Shown: piece by piece, positions 11,780-46,639 of the stretch
Position numbering within the stretch: position 1 is the first letter of the stretch
Layout of the letters: the number at the start of each line of letters is the position of its first letter
Assembly (NCBI RefSeq): GCF_000972845.2
Contig: NC_040016.1
Location: 23,434,026-23,498,025, forward strand
Direction of reading: 5' to 3'
Source of the DNA: Larimichthys crocea
Lineage: Eukaryota; Chordata; Actinopteri; Sciaenidae
Length of the DNA: 64,000 nt
Notes under the pieces: model-generated
What the model was told of the DNA's origin: nothing
Databases searched by the model: none
Seen by the model: only the letters and a program-made list of their open reading frames with translations
Position numbers and translations under genes: made by a program

Positions 11780-12814
11780 CTGCGTGCTCATTTAAATATC
11801 ACACACACACACATTCATCCTGAAACGTTAAAGTAAAGTTAATAAATAATCAGTGTGTTTTGGATAATATTTGACATTCCTACCTGAAGGTTTGTTGAAG
11901 GATGAAACGTGTTACGAGTCGACTAAAAGGTGAAACACTGGATCATAATTCATATTTTATACTTCATTAACAGTCAGATCAGACGGGGTCATAGTTCAGG
12001 ATGGAGGCGCACTGAGGGTTCATATTTCATCTTTAATGTCACGGCTCTTCTTCTGACGATGAGTTGAAGTCTGAGACATTTCAAACCACAGAAGTGAGTC
12101 GCTGCTCTCAGACCTGAAAGAGGAAGGTTTGAGTCAGGTTTCACAGGCGTACACGTTTCCCTGTTATCAGCATTTCATCGACGTCGAGCAGCCACCTCAC
12201 CTCCACCTGTGTGAGCGCCGAGGGCAGCCAGCAGCACCGTCACAGCCGCAGACCTGTGAGTTCTTTTTATATTTCTTTGACTTTTTACCAGTTTTTATTT
12301 TTATTTTTTAAGTTTCACTGTTGCAGAAAAAAGACTTCTCTTTAACCCACTTCTTCTTCTTTTTCATTCGTTTGAGTTCAGATGAATGTAAATAATGTGT
12401 TGATGTTTTTATGTTTGGAGCAGACACAGAAAGCTTTGCTTTGTATCTGCTCAGAGAAACGTACCGAACAGATGATGTCATTTATGAGATAACATCATTT
12501 TATCTTGAAAATCAACAGGATGTGAAGTTTGAAAGGATGATGTATTCACTTCATGTCAGCTGTCACACGTCGGTTAAAAACATAAAGACATTTTTTTTTA
12601 AAGTGTCTCCTCTTCAGAAAGTTTCTGCTGCTGTTGTTTAGAACGATAAAATCCAGTTTTGAATTTAAAACTATTGAATTGTCACACTGAGCACAGTCTG
12701 AAAACGTGAATCATCATTAACCTGCGAGACAGACAGAAAGTAACGAAGAGCATTTAAGATTACGACAGCTCTCTTTAATTTGTTTCTTCATATAAAATCA
12801 GAGTGTAGTTTTAA
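11780..12814. other. Intergenic sequence between cep43 and a LINE fragment
   Basis: AT-rich intergenic DNA without a recognisable gene. The open frames at 12129-12311 and 12411-12641 are short, start without context, and resemble no family I know. Confidence 0.5.
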
Positions 12815-13945
12815 AATCAAATCAATTTTATTTGTATAGCCCAAAGTCACAAAGTCCATTTTCCTCTGAGGCTTTACAATCTGTACAGGGAGTGACACCC
12901 TCTGTCCTTAGACCCTCGGTTCCAGTGAGGAAAAACTTGCCCACAAAAACCTTTAACAGGGAAAAAAGGTGGAAGAAACCTCAGGAAGAGCCACAGAGGA
13001 GGGATCCCTCTCCCAGGACGGACACAGTCCCCCTGCAGTCTAATCCTATGGCAGCATAACTAAGGGATGACCTGAGCCAGCACTAACTATAAGCTCTATC
13101 AAAGAGGAAAGTCTTCAGTCTACTCTTAAAGGTGTTGACCGTGTCTGCCTCCTGAACCCAGAAAGGTAGTTTGTTCCACAGAAGAGGAGCCTGATAGCTG
13201 AAAGCTCTGGCTCCCAATCTACTTTTGGACACTATAGGAACCACAAGGAACCCAGCGTCCTGAGAGCGCAGTGTTCTAGAGGGGTAGTAAGGTACTATGA
13301 GCTCTTTTAGATATGATGGTGCCTGACCATGAAGAGCTTTGTAAGTAAGGAGAAGAATTTTAAATTCTATTCTAGATTTAATAGGTAGCCAATGCAAGGA
13401 AGCCAGAATGGGAGAGATGTGATCTCTGATCTTGGTTCCTGTCAGAACACGTGCAGCAGCATTCTGAATTAACTGCAAAGTCCTCAGAGACTTATTGGAG
13501 CAGCCTGATAACAAAGAGTTACAATAGTCCAGCCTTGAAGTAACAAATGCGTGGACTAGTTTTTCTGCATCCGCCTGAGACACGATGCGTCTGAGTTTAG
13601 CGATGTTACGTAAGTGGAAGAATGCAGTCCTCGAAATTTGTTTTATGTGACGTTATCCTGACAAATCCTGATCAAAAACAACTCCAAGATTCTTTACAGT
13701 GGAGCTGGAGGCCAGGGTGATCCCATCTAAAGTAACTAAGTCTCTAGAAAGAGTTTCTGAGGTGTTTGGGTCCAATTACAAGAACTTCAGTTTGTCTGAA
13801 TTTAACATCAGAAAATTGTAGGTCATCCAACTTTTTATATCCTTAAGGCATGCTTGGAGTTTAGTTAACTGATTGGTTGCATCAGGCTTGATCGATAAAT
13901 ATAATTGGGTGTCGTCAGCATAACAATGAAAATTATGAAGTGATT
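12815..13945 (-). mobile_element. L2-like LINE fragment with reverse-transcriptase C-terminus
   Basis: Read on minus, this is the 3' end of a non-LTR retrotransposon. The RT active-site motif YADDTQLY is encoded around 13899-13922 (YADD codons 13911-13922). It is followed by the typical post-RT block with LDYCNSLLSG, LQLIQNAAARVLTGT, SLHWLPIKSRIEFKILLLTY and RTLRSQDAG, ending at a stop at 13083. The 3' end at about 12815-12850 is the TATACAAATAAAATTGATTT-type tail shared by many teleost LINEs and SINEs. The element is 5'-truncated before most of the RT. The frame is closed near 13584, so this copy is dead. Confidence 0.85.
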
Positions 13946-15228
13946 GTTAATAATGTTCCCTAGCTGATGGTTTGAGGAAGTGCTGTCCTTTAGAGGAAGT
14001 CACAAACACCTGCACAGATGACATAACAGGTGTGACAGGTGAGCAGGATCAGCACACAAACATGAGCTCAGCACGTTCCTGGTCTAAGTTTGAGTCAGCT
14101 GCTTCGAACCTGTCGGAGTTTGTTTGTTTGACTTCAGGTGACATTTGAAATACGGGAAGTCAGAGAGGACAAACTGAGCGGCTGTCGTCCAGTTCATGTG
14201 GTCGTGTCCAGAGAGCAGAAGTACAGAGCAGGAACATGAGGCGTTTGAGGAACTGTCTGCAAGAACACAGACAAAATATGTTCATGTAACATTAGCTAAT
14301 CAGCCATGACTGTAGTCCTGCAGGTCACCTGATCGTTTGCTCGTTAATGTAAATTGAACGATTGGCCTGATGAAGCGCAGATCTTCTGTTCACCATGAAA
14401 TCATTGAAGTTCAAATCATTCCTGTTTTTTATCTGATGTAAACTCGTCGCCTGCTGACATAAGTTGAAGCACTTTGGGGGGAGAAGAAACCACGTTACAT
14501 GATGAACTGGGTTACTCGCTCTCCACTGACCTCTTTTTCTGCAAACTTCCTGCCAACATTCAGACACCTGAGAACAAACACCACGACCACAACTGGAACA
14601 TTTTCACCTCGTTTTTACCATGAGAAGCTTCCAGCCAATCATCGAACACGCTGACATTTATTTGTGCCAGTTTCATATCATTTAAATATCGTGAAGCTTT
14701 TTTACATCAGACTCAGAGAAGAAGTCGGTGGTGTCTTCACATGAAACTGTGTATATATATTTACATTTATAGAAGTGAAGCTGCCGACTGATGGTGGATG
14801 AAATGTTTCATTGTAAGAATTCAAATGAATTCAGATCAGTGAGCCGTCGCTGGATCTCATCAGGTCGTGTTGAAGTCCAAACGAAAACAAAAACAGGAAA
14901 CAGTTTCTTTATTTTAAAGACTCAAACATCATCAGTGACACAAACTAACTTCACTGAGTTTCTCTAAATCTGGTGTAAAAAACCTCAGCGAGGTCGTCAC
15001 CTGGATGGTTTCTCAACAGTCAGGACTTCTTCTGAAGTCTGAACCAGAACTCTCAGACCAAAGTCCAGATGTTCTCTGGTCTGTTGTCCATCCAAGTGTT
15101 TGTTGGTTTCCAGTCATTCAGACCATGAAGGTGATTCACACAGTCTGAACACTTCATGTTGGACGCTGTCTGCTGACCTCTGAACATATTGAGTGATTAA
15201 CTTCAACCTCATGTCTCTGTGTTTACAG
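13946..15228. other. Intergenic / ccr6 upstream region
   Basis: I recognise no gene here. It should contain the ccr6 promoter and a non-coding first exon, because the ccr6 coding exon begins at a splice acceptor (TTTACAG, ending at 15228). I could not place the first exon. Confidence 0.5.
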
Positions 15229-15240
15229 CAGCAGAAGAAG

Positions 15241-16380
15241 ATGGAGGAGTTCTATGATGGAAACGAGACATATTTCGACATGAACTGCACTGGTGACGAT
15301 TGTCCTCCAGAACCTTGTCCTCTCCAGAACAACCAGAGCGTTGAGCTGGTGGTGGGCCCATACGTCCACTCCATCATCTGCATCCTGGGCTTCGTGGGAA
15401 ACAGCCTAGTAATCGTCACCTACGCCTTCTACAAGAGGACCAAGTCCATGACTGATGTCTACCTGCTCAACGTCGCCATCGCCGACCTGCTGTTCGTGGT
15501 GTCGCTGCCCCTCATCGTCTACAACGAGTTGTCATCATGGTCGATGGGCCTGGTGGCCTGCAAGTTGCTGCGAGGCTCCTACAGCGTGAACCTGTACAGC
15601 GGCATGCTGCTGCTCGCCTGCATCAGCACCGACCGCTACATCGCCATCGTCCAGGCCCGCCGCAGCTTCAGACTGCGCTCGCTGACATACAGCCGCCTCA
15701 TCTGCTTCATCGTCTGGGTCTCCGCCATACTGCTGTCCGTCCCCACCTTCTGCTTCTACACCTTGTACAAGCCGGCCCACAGCGACGTTGTCTACATTGA
15801 TGAGGATGAGAAGAAGATGGCTCAGTCATCAAGTCCTTCTCAGGATGTCTGCGAGTTGAAGTTCACAGACAGCAACATGGCCTTGAATACCAAGGTAGCG
15901 ATCCCCAGCGTCCAGCTGGCGTTGGGCTTCTTCCTGCCGCTGGTCGTCATGGTCTGCTGTTACACCTCCATCATTGTCACTCTGCTGAGAGCCAAGAACT
16001 TCCAGCGGCACAAGGCGGTGCGGGTGGTGCTGGCTGTGGTGGCGGTGTTCATCGCCTGCCACATGCCCTACAACATGGCACTACTCTACGACACCGCCAC
16101 CATGTTCCGGGAGCAGAAGTGCCAACAGGTCGACACCCTGCAAGTAGCCAAAACGGTGACGCAGACCATCGCCTACCTGCACTGCTGCCTGAACCCCGTC
16201 CTGTACGCCTTCGTCGGGGTGAAGTTCAGGAACCACTTCAGGAGGATCTTCCAGGATCTGTGGTGTCTGGGGAAGAAGTACATCGCCCCACAGCGCTTAT
16301 CAAGGACCGTCGAGAGCTACGCGTCTACTCGCCGCTCGGTGGACGGGTCCAGTGAAAACGGCTCCTCTTTCACCATGTGA
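15241..16380 (+). CDS. ccr6: C-C chemokine receptor type 6 (CCR6)
   Basis: A single coding exon encodes a 379-residue class A GPCR. I start it at MEEFYDGNETYF. The upstream in-frame ATGs (15193, 15211) lie before an acceptor AG at 15227-15228 and would be intronic. Visible features are N-glycosylation sites in the N-terminus (NET, NCT, NQS) and seven hydrophobic segments. There is a TM2-type VYLLNVAIADLLFV block, a DRYIAIVQA motif after TM3, and the TM3 and extracellular-loop-2 cysteines (VACKLL, DVCELKF). TM7 reads HCCLNPVLYAF, and the tail is Ser-rich and ends GSSFTM. The DRYIAIVQA motif and the SSFTM end match CCR6, the CCL20 receptor that guides lymphocytes and dendritic cells. cep43 directly upstream is the conserved CCR6 neighbour. 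Fish have ccr6a/ccr6b copies and I cannot say which this is. Confidence 0.9.
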   Translation: MEEFYDGNETYFDMNCTGDDCPPEPCPLQNNQSVELVVGPYVHSIICILGFVGNSLVIVTYAFYKRTKSMTDVYLLNVAIADLLFVVSLPLIVYNELSSWSMGLVACKLLRGSYSVNLYSGMLLLACISTDRYIAIVQARRSFRLRSLTYSRLICFIVWVSAILLSVPTFCFYTLYKPAHSDVVYIDEDEKKMAQSSSPSQDVCELKFTDSNMALNTKVAIPSVQLALGFFLPLVVMVCCYTSIIVTLLRAKNFQRHKAVRVVLAVVAVFIACHMPYNMALLYDTATMFREQKCQQVDTLQVAKTVTQTIAYLHCCLNPVLYAFVGVKFRNHFRRIFQDLWCLGKKYIAPQRLSRTVESYASTRRSVDGSSENGSSFTM

Positions 16381-17119
16381 GGGCGCCCGGCGGGTTCATC
16401 CGTGGATCCATCTGCCGTGGACCACGAACTTCCTTCTGGTCCCGGACTTGAGGCCTGCCGGCGGTCACAAGACGAGTCCGAGAGGAAAAAATCTGCTGTG
16501 TCAGTTTGTCTTTTCTTTTTTTATAATTTTTATCTTCAGACTTAAAAAACTGATTAAACGAAACAACCTGAGAAGAAAACGAAAAAAAGCAGCTGAGGGG
16601 TGAGGAGTGACGACACCTGTGCACCTGACACACCTGCACAGGTTACACCTGCTGGCTCCTACAGTCTGTCTCAGGTGATCTGAGTGTAACTGACAGGTGG
16701 AGGTCCAGAGTCCATCCTGGTGTCAGCTTTAGATACTTCAGGTTCAGGACCTCCATCTTTCCTTCATCAGTCATGTGACCATTAGACCCTGGTTGTAGTG
16801 TCAGAGACGACTTTTACACTGTAACATTTTTTACGTTAAATAATGTTGATTTCAGATTTTATTTCATGTTTTATCGTATAATTACGAGTTTTTGTTTTGA
16901 TGTTACATTTTTAAATAAACAAAAATGAAGTTTTACTGTAAAATGTAATTTCACAGGACTGACTGTTTTCAAAGTAAAATGAATTTATGTTTCTTTTTGG
17001 TTTTTTAAATGTTTTTGATTTGATCACATGATTTTATTTTAATTTTTTAAGACTTTTCTAACTTCCTGTTCCTATCATAATGTTTAACCTGATCAATGTA
17101 ACGGCTTCATAAATCACAG

Positions 17120-17125
17120 AATAAA
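17120..17125 (+). terminator. ccr6 distal polyadenylation signal
   Basis: AATAAA at 17120-17125 ends an AT-rich 3' UTR-like stretch beginning after the ccr6 stop (16380). An earlier AAATAAAC lies near 16912. Either could be used. Confidence 0.5.
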
Positions 17126-17461
17126 TGTTTTAACGCTTCAGAATTCTGTGTCGCCCCACACTTATTTTGGTTCCTGAACGCTCCGTGACTGTCATTGTCA
17201 AAGCTTTTATTTTGGTAGTTTGTCTTATTTTGACAGGTCCTGTAGTTTCCTGTTTGCTGCCTCCCAGTGGCCAAAACGAAGAATGCAGCTTTTCAATGAA
17301 CTTTTATTTCTAAACTTCAGTTCAGCCCAGAGACCGAGCGAGAAGCCGAGAACTACAAACTGTGATGAGCAACAATGTGGTGACGTCATCAGGAGCAGCC
17401 ATGATCCACGAGAACCTGACGAGTTAGTACACATGAGGAGTGCATCATGGGAAGTGTAGTC

Positions 17462-18078
17462 CATAACTAAGGGATGACCTGAGCCAGCACTAACTATAAG
17501 CTCTATCAAAGAGGAAAGTCTTCAGTCTACTCTTAAAGGTGTTGACCGTGTCTGCCTCCTGAACCCAGAAAGGTAGTTTGTTCCACAGAAGAGGAGCCTG
17601 ATAGCTGAAAGCTCTGGCTCCCAATCTACTTTTGGAAACTATAGGAACCACAAGGAACCACAAGGAACCACAAGGAACCCAGCGTCCTGAGAGCGCAGTG
17701 TTCTAGAGGGGTAGTAAGGTACTATGAGCTCTTTTAGATATGATGGTGTCTGACCATGAAGAGCTTTGTAAGTAAGGAGAAGAATTTAAATTCTATTCTA
17801 GATTTAACAGGGAGCCAATGCAAGGAAGCCAGAATGGGAGAGATGTGATCTCTGATCTTGGTTCCTGTCAGAACACGTGCAGCAGCATTCTGAATTAACT
17901 GCAAAGTCCTCAGAGACTTATTGGAGCAGCCTGATAACAAAGAGTTACAATAGTCCAGCCTTGAAGTAACAAATGCGTGGACTAGTTTTTCTGCATCCGC
18001 CTGAGACACGATGCGTCTGATTTTAGCGATGTTACGTAAGTGGAAGAATGCAGTCCTCGAAATTTGTTTCATGTGACG
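17462..18078 (-). mobile_element. Second copy of the L2-like LINE 3' coding fragment
   Basis: Nearly identical to 13055-13667 of the first LINE copy, on the same strand. It is truncated at both ends and broken by a one-base deletion near 17785 (AAGAATTTAAAT instead of AAGAATTTTAAAT). A three-fold repeat of the 10-mer AACCACAAGG appears at 17646-17678. The high identity suggests recent activity of this family. Confidence 0.85.
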
Positions 18079-18454
18079 TTAAATGGATTCTAATATTTTT
18101 CAGCAGACAGGAAGTTTGGCAACAACGTCCAGAGAGGAAGGAGACACAGCACACTGTAAAAAACAGACTAACGTGATGATTCTAACTTTATTAACACTGT
18201 AAAAAACATGCAGCTCTGCAGGCTGTGACCTCATCATGTGATCTGTGATGACACATCTAAACTCGTTAACCTGTCAACTGTAATTCTCTGTGTGTGCTCG
18301 TGGTGCGTTCAGGGACTCAGAGACATGATCATCAGCTGACCTGAGGCGGCTGAATGACCACACCCACCTGTCAGTCAAAGCGTCCCCGCTCTTAATCCTG
18401 CATAACTTTAAGCCTTAATATAATGTGAACAGGTGAGTTGTATATAAATTCACC

Positions 18455-18665
18455 CTCAGTACAGTTGTCATGAACGGGGAAATTAGCTACAGAGACCAAA
18501 ACTGTTTTTTGTACCAGGCTGTAAACATGTTTATTTCTGCTGTGAAGTTGGACATTTGGACATGGGGACTTATGGAGACTGACTCACTTCTGGAGCCAGC
18601 CTCAGGTGGACGTTAGAGGAACTGCAGTTTGTGTTTCACGTCACTGACGGAGGATGCTGGTTTAT
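18455..18665 (+). repeat. Dispersed repeat, copy 1 (partner at 37574)
   Basis: The segment starting CTCAGTACAGTTGTCATGAA is almost identical to 37574-37790, same orientation, through to GGAGGATGCTG. It has no coding capacity. It is probably a non-autonomous element or SINE-like repeat of this fish lineage. Confidence 0.85.
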
Positions 18666-18899
18666 AAAATAAAAGTTTATTTGTGACGCGTCATCAGTGA
18701 GAACCAATGAGAGCTGAGAGCCACAAACAGGAAGTGAGACCATATTTGGAGATGGCCCAACATGTGTAAATTTACTTCTGTCCACAGGAAGAGGAAACAC
18801 TCACCGCTCTGCCCTGTCAAAATAAAGGTCTTTTTTGTACAGACTTTTATTTTGAAGAGTCGAAAAAGGAAGGTCTTAATTATCAGTTCAAATGTTTAA

Positions 18900-20720
18900 T
18901 GACTGATGATGACGTGTGACAGGGGGCGGGGCCAACCCCACCTGAGCCTCTGTGAGCAGGTGTGTTTGTTTCACCTGTTCGGTGACAGGTCGGGTGGGCG
19001 GGGTTTTACAACTTTTAGCGAAGCCACGCCCACCTGACGTCTTTCACGCGTCATCATGAAGTCGTTCTGCTTCTCCTATTGGCTGACAGGACCAATGACG
19101 TAACACGTCCTGATGAAAAGGCACCTGGCTCTCAGTCCCGGGCCTGGCCCGGTTCGTCCCGGGCTCACTTGTCCCGGTTCAGAGACAGGACAAAAGGCAC
19201 CAGGGCTCCTCTGGCCTCCGCGGGCGCGGACAGCACCTCCGGCAGGAAGCCCTCGCGCTCCTCCCGCACCTCGAACTGCAGCGCGTGGCTCCGGTTCACG
19301 CAGTAGATCCGGTCACCGAGCACCGCGCAGCGGAACGGCAGCGGGTTGTGGAGCGGGAAGCACGCGCCGCCGTGCCACGCCTTCACCACCGTGTTGTACC
19401 TGTACACGCTCACCGCCGCGCGCTCCCGGTCCACGTCGAAGCGGTACACGAGGCTCCGGTGCGCCACCATGTCCGTGGACCGGCGCCGGCTCTCGTTGAA
19501 CGGACACTCCTCCCACTCGTCCCGGCGGGAGTCGTACCGCAGCAGGCGGTAGAAGAGCGAGCCGCCGGACACGAACAGCTCCCCGCCGCAGGACGTCGCC
19601 TCGTGCGCCACGGCGAACGAGCCTTTGGGGAGCGGAGCCACCGGAGTCCACCTGTCCGCGCGCGGGTCGTAGCGCTCCACCGTGAACAGACACTCCCCCC
19701 CGATGGCGTACAGGTACCCGTCCATGGAGACCAGGCGCAGCTGGCAGCGGGGCTGGCTCAGCGGGCGGACCGGGCTCCAGGTGTCGGTCAGCGGGTTGAA
19801 GCAGAACACCCGGTCCGACGCTTTGGAGCGGCCGTCCCCGTGCGTCCTCATCCCCCCCGCCACGAACAGGTAGTTGTACATGGTGCACATCCCGGAGCCT
19901 TTAGCCGGGATCTCCTCCGGCAGGCTGGTCAGCACCTCCCACTGCCGGCGCTCCGGGTGGAGGCAGAACACCCGCCGGTGGCTCGAGTCCTCCGGGGCGG
20001 GCAGCTGCGGGCTCTGCGGCCGGCTGTTCTCCCGGCTCCCACCGCGGTCGCACACCTCGCTGGTCTCGGCCACCACCAGCACCTTGTCCCCCTCCATCCT
20101 CCGGGCCAGGATGTGCTCCCTCTCCCCCGCGGTGAGGCGGCCGTACACGGCGGGGCTCCGCAGCACCTGCAGGTAGTGGTCGCTCATGTACCGGTAGATC
20201 CGCTCCTTCGCGCCCTCCGCGCCGCCGCTCTTCGCCTTTGTCAGCAGCTCCAGGCAGTTCTCCGCGCTGATCTGAGGCGACGTCTCTGCAGCTGCAGGGC
20301 CGAGGTGGGGACACAGCTCCCCGGTGGACCCCTCACCTTCTCCGGCCTCCATGTGGATCAGAGCCCGGTGCTGTCAGACACAATTATGCGTCTGGAGCTC
20401 CAGACTTCTTTCTTTCCCGCACAGTGACGCCCCTCTCACGCCTCCTTTCTCCTCTCTGCTGCTTCACGCACAAAAAAACAAAAGTCAGATCTGATTTAAG
20501 CACCGTCCCTTCCGAATCCTCCACCGGGGCGCGGCGGCTGATGAAGCCGGGATTCCCCGCCTGCTGTGTGGGGAGTTGGCGCGTCCCCCCGCTGCGGAGC
20601 TTGGAGGTGTCTGCGGACACAAAGGCGCGCAGTGACCGGGCGGACTGCCCCTCCTCCCCGCACAGAGCTGTGCACACTGGGCTCTGTGTTCTGGTGTCGA
20701 CGCCCCTCTGACTCGGCAGG
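18900..20720. promoter_or_regulatory. CpG-rich island over the KBTBD11-like exon
   Basis: CpG dinucleotides are dense through the coding exon and the 350 bp upstream of its ATG (20353-20720), in contrast to the surrounding sequence. This suggests an unmethylated promoter-associated island for the minus-strand gene. Confidence 0.5.
19165..20352 (-). CDS. KBTBD11-like Kelch protein (BACK + Kelch, no BTB visible)
   Basis: An intact 395-codon exon on minus. Residues ~30-95 form a BACK-like helical segment (NCLELLTKAKSGGAEGAKER then YLQVLRSPAVYGRLTAGERE). Residues ~125-390 hold Kelch blades: RVFCLHPERRQWEVL, NYLFVAGGM, DRVFCFNPLTDTWSPVRPL, GYLYAIGGECLFTVERYDPR, SGGSLFYRLLRYDSRRDEW, and FRCAVLGDRIYCVNR. 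The order and spacing resemble the BACK-Kelch half of KBTBD11. That protein also carries an N-terminal BTB domain for CUL3 binding, and I find none in this exon. The sequence just before the ATG (TCTGACAG, plus-strand complement near 20375) could be a splice acceptor, so a BTB exon may lie upstream. Otherwise this is a BTB-less paralogue that could still bind substrates but not CUL3. The exon is very GC-rich. Confidence 0.75.
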   Translation of the reverse strand: MEAGEGEGSTGELCPHLGPAAAETSPQISAENCLELLTKAKSGGAEGAKERIYRYMSDHYLQVLRSPAVYGRLTAGEREHILARRMEGDKVLVVAETSEVCDRGGSRENSRPQSPQLPAPEDSSHRRVFCLHPERRQWEVLTSLPEEIPAKGSGMCTMYNYLFVAGGMRTHGDGRSKASDRVFCFNPLTDTWSPVRPLSQPRCQLRLVSMDGYLYAIGGECLFTVERYDPRADRWTPVAPLPKGSFAVAHEATSCGGELFVSGGSLFYRLLRYDSRRDEWEECPFNESRRRSTDMVAHRSLVYRFDVDRERAAVSVYRYNTVVKAWHGGACFPLHNPLPFRCAVLGDRIYCVNRSHALQFEVREEREGFLPEVLSAPAEARGALVPFVLSLNRDK

Positions 20721-20780
20721 AGGACGGAGAGGAACCAGATCCGGTCCCCCCAGGAACAGAACCACGATGATGGTTCCTGA

Positions 20781-20820
20781 AGTACTGCAGAGTACTGCAG
20801 AGTACTGCAGAGTACTGCAG
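20781..20820. repeat. Four tandem AGTACTGCAG units
   Basis: Perfect 10-bp tandem repeat. Each unit is centred on an AGTACT palindrome and ends in CTGCAG. Confidence 0.95.
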
Positions 20821-20991
20821 AGAAAGTAACACTCCAAATGTACTCACACCAACATCTGATTCATGATGCGTTCACGTGCTCATCACTTCAGTAACTTCAT
20901 GCATTCATTAAAGTACAACATCAGAAGTTACTGCAGTAGAAGTACTTCAACCTGTGTACAAATACTCTGAAACATGAAGAGGAAGATACTG

Positions 20992-21007
20992 ACAGACAGA
21001 CAGACAC

Positions 21008-21042
<35 letters not shown>

Positions 21043-21253
21043 CACAGACACACAGACAGACACACAGACAGACAGACAGACAGACACACACACAGACAGA
21101 AAGACACATAGACAGACACACAGACAGACACACAGACAGACACACACACAGACACACACACAGACAGACAGACACACACACACACAGACACACACACAGA
21201 CACACACACAGACAGACAGACACACAGACAGACACACACAGACAGAAAGACAC

Positions 21254-21288
<35 letters not shown>

Positions 21289-21447
21289 CACAGACAGACA
21301 CACAGACAGACAGACAGACACATAGACAGACAGACACACAGACAGACAGACAGACACACAGACAGACAGACACACACACAGACAGACACACACACACACA
21401 CACAGACAGACAGACAGACACACAGACAGACAGACAGACAGACAGAC
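20992..21447. repeat. CAGACAGA / CACACAGA microsatellite
   Basis: About 450 bp of mixed ACAG, ACAC and CAGA motifs. All minus-strand frames stay open as Cys/Val/Ser repeats and are artefacts. Confidence 0.95.
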
Positions 21448-22360
21448 CTCCACCACAGACTGTGACAGCCTGCTTCAGGAGCAGCACCATCACGCTGTTT
21501 CCAAAGAAGACCTCTCAGTTTATTTCTACAGCTCCAGATCTAAACTTCAGTTATCATGACACAGACGCTCAGCAGCAGCAAATCATCAACTAACTATAAA
21601 CTGTGATGGAGATATGGCAGCAATAATGACAGTAGTAATATGTGTAGTGGACGTCATGCAGGACCACAGCAGCAGCCACGATCCACGAGAACCTGCTGGA
21701 CGACAGAGACAGAAACTCCAGGGAAGAAGTTCAGCTTTAAGAGCAGCACCATCATCTCCATCCTGCTTCAGAAACCTCCGCCCTGTGGCACTGACCCCAT
21801 CATCAGATCTGTCCTCCCTCCTTCTCTGGACCTGAACCAGGTTGCATATCGGGCCAACCGGTCCACTGATGATGCAATCTCCACCTCCTCCACTCAGCTG
21901 TCACTCGCCTGGACACTGAGGACTCTACGTGACGACGCTTCAGTTCAGCTGTCAACACGAACACTGTGCGACTGAACACTTTCAGAAAAATATCTTTAGG
22001 AAAAATCATCGTCAATGAATATCTTTAGATAACAATATTTTCAGAAAAAAGAATAATCTATATTTTCAAAGTAATTTATTACTTTCAAAAAATATTCAAA
22101 CATCATCGTCGTCATCGTCGTCATGAATCTGGTCGTGGGTTCAAATACCAACAAGACAATGACCCCAAGCTTCCTTCAAAGCTGTGCACAGTCTTCATTC
22201 ATACTCTGTGAACAGCTGGAAACTATTTGAAGTCAATAACAAGAGACAGATACAAACAATGCAAGCGTATCAAAACCAAAGGAGGCCATACATAACATGT
22301 CATGTTCTGTTACCTGCTGACGTTCACCATGAATCAAAGTTCTGTTCACACATTTAAACT
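21448..22360. other. Intergenic sequence between the Kelch gene and kif26a
   Basis: No gene recognised. A short stretch near 21671-21692 (AGCAGCCACGATCCACGAGA) also occurs at 17395-17415, suggesting a small shared repeat. Confidence 0.5.
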
Positions 22361-22369
22361 CATTAAATC

Positions 22370-22375
22370 TTTATT
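22370..22375 (-). terminator. kif26a polyadenylation signal
   Basis: AATAAA on minus (TTTATT on plus), about 980 bases beyond the kif26a stop. This would give a 3' UTR of roughly 1 kb, in sequence that has no other gene signal. Confidence 0.6.
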
Positions 22376-23353
22376 GACACGTTGACACAAAGCGATCTCT
22401 CACTCGTCTTTACAAATCATTAGAAAACTGTACAGTCCTCAAACGCCTCACGCCACATAAAAAATGTTTGTTCTGATGCAGGATGTTAAAAAAACACAGA
22501 AGAAGAAACAATAGAAACAGGAAGAAGAAACGATAGAAACAGGAAGAAGAAACAATAGAAACAGAAGAAGAAACGATAGAAACAGGAAGAAGAAACGTTT
22601 TTAGTTTCAAACAAACTTTTATGACGAGGAACTGAAATGTTGAATAAACTCATCAGGTGACGCCGTCGTTAAAAACTTCAGACTTCCTGTTTACGAACTT
22701 TAAGACGAGTTTTTGAATATGCAAATGAGGCAGCATCTGATGCCGACTTTGGTGAAACGTCCAATCATCTGTCAGAACATGATTCTTTGTTTTCTGTCCG
22801 TTCTCTGACTCTGAAAACAGAACAGATGAAATGTTTGTTTTGAAGTTCAGCACCATAAAAACTTAATCAAACAGATATTAAATCATAAACATGGAGGCAC
22901 TTCATCCTTCATCCTGACGGACTGAACCCTTCACAGTTTCTGAGATGCTGACGTGAGCTTCAGGGTTCATCACGACATTTTCTCACTGATGGAAACCCGA
23001 CGATGGAGAAATAAAAACGTTTGATGCAAGCTAACGTTATTTTATCATCCAGCTCAAAGAAACTCGCTCGCTCAGCGTGATGAATCAGCCACAGAGAAAT
23101 TATTCATAAAGTTTAAAGAATCGATTAAAACTAAATCAACCCTGAGCCGCCGTGAAGACCAGCTGCATGTAGCTGATGCTGCAGGTTCCTGCAGAGTCCG
23201 TGTCTCTGATTTCTGATGTTTCTATTGGATGATGACCTCAGGAAGTGATGTCACACTGAATCTAACAGCCGCTACACGATGGTGGTTCAGAGTGGACGGG
23301 CTGACGCTGGTGGTGCAGTATCCACCTTTACTACACCCACGCCCGTCTGTCCT

Positions 23354-46582
<23,229 letters not shown>

Positions 46583-46639
46583 CTGGAGGGGCGGAGAGAT
46601 GATGTGAATGGTCAGAATAAATACACAAAACTAGAAAAT

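Noticed and set aside
17447..17460. CATGGGAAGTGTAGT (and similar at 9284 and 27868) as ZNF143-type promoter sites
   Set aside because: They recur within or beside dispersed repeats and not at gene starts, so regulatory meaning is not supported.
19285..20427. 380-codon plus-strand frame opposite the Kelch exon
   Set aside because: A shadow of a very GC-rich coding exon. The minus frame has clear BACK and Kelch motifs; the plus frame is His/Arg/Val-rich with no domain.
20921..21493. 157-190-codon Cys/Val/Ser minus-strand frames
   Set aside because: A CAGACAGA/CACACAGA microsatellite is open in every minus frame.
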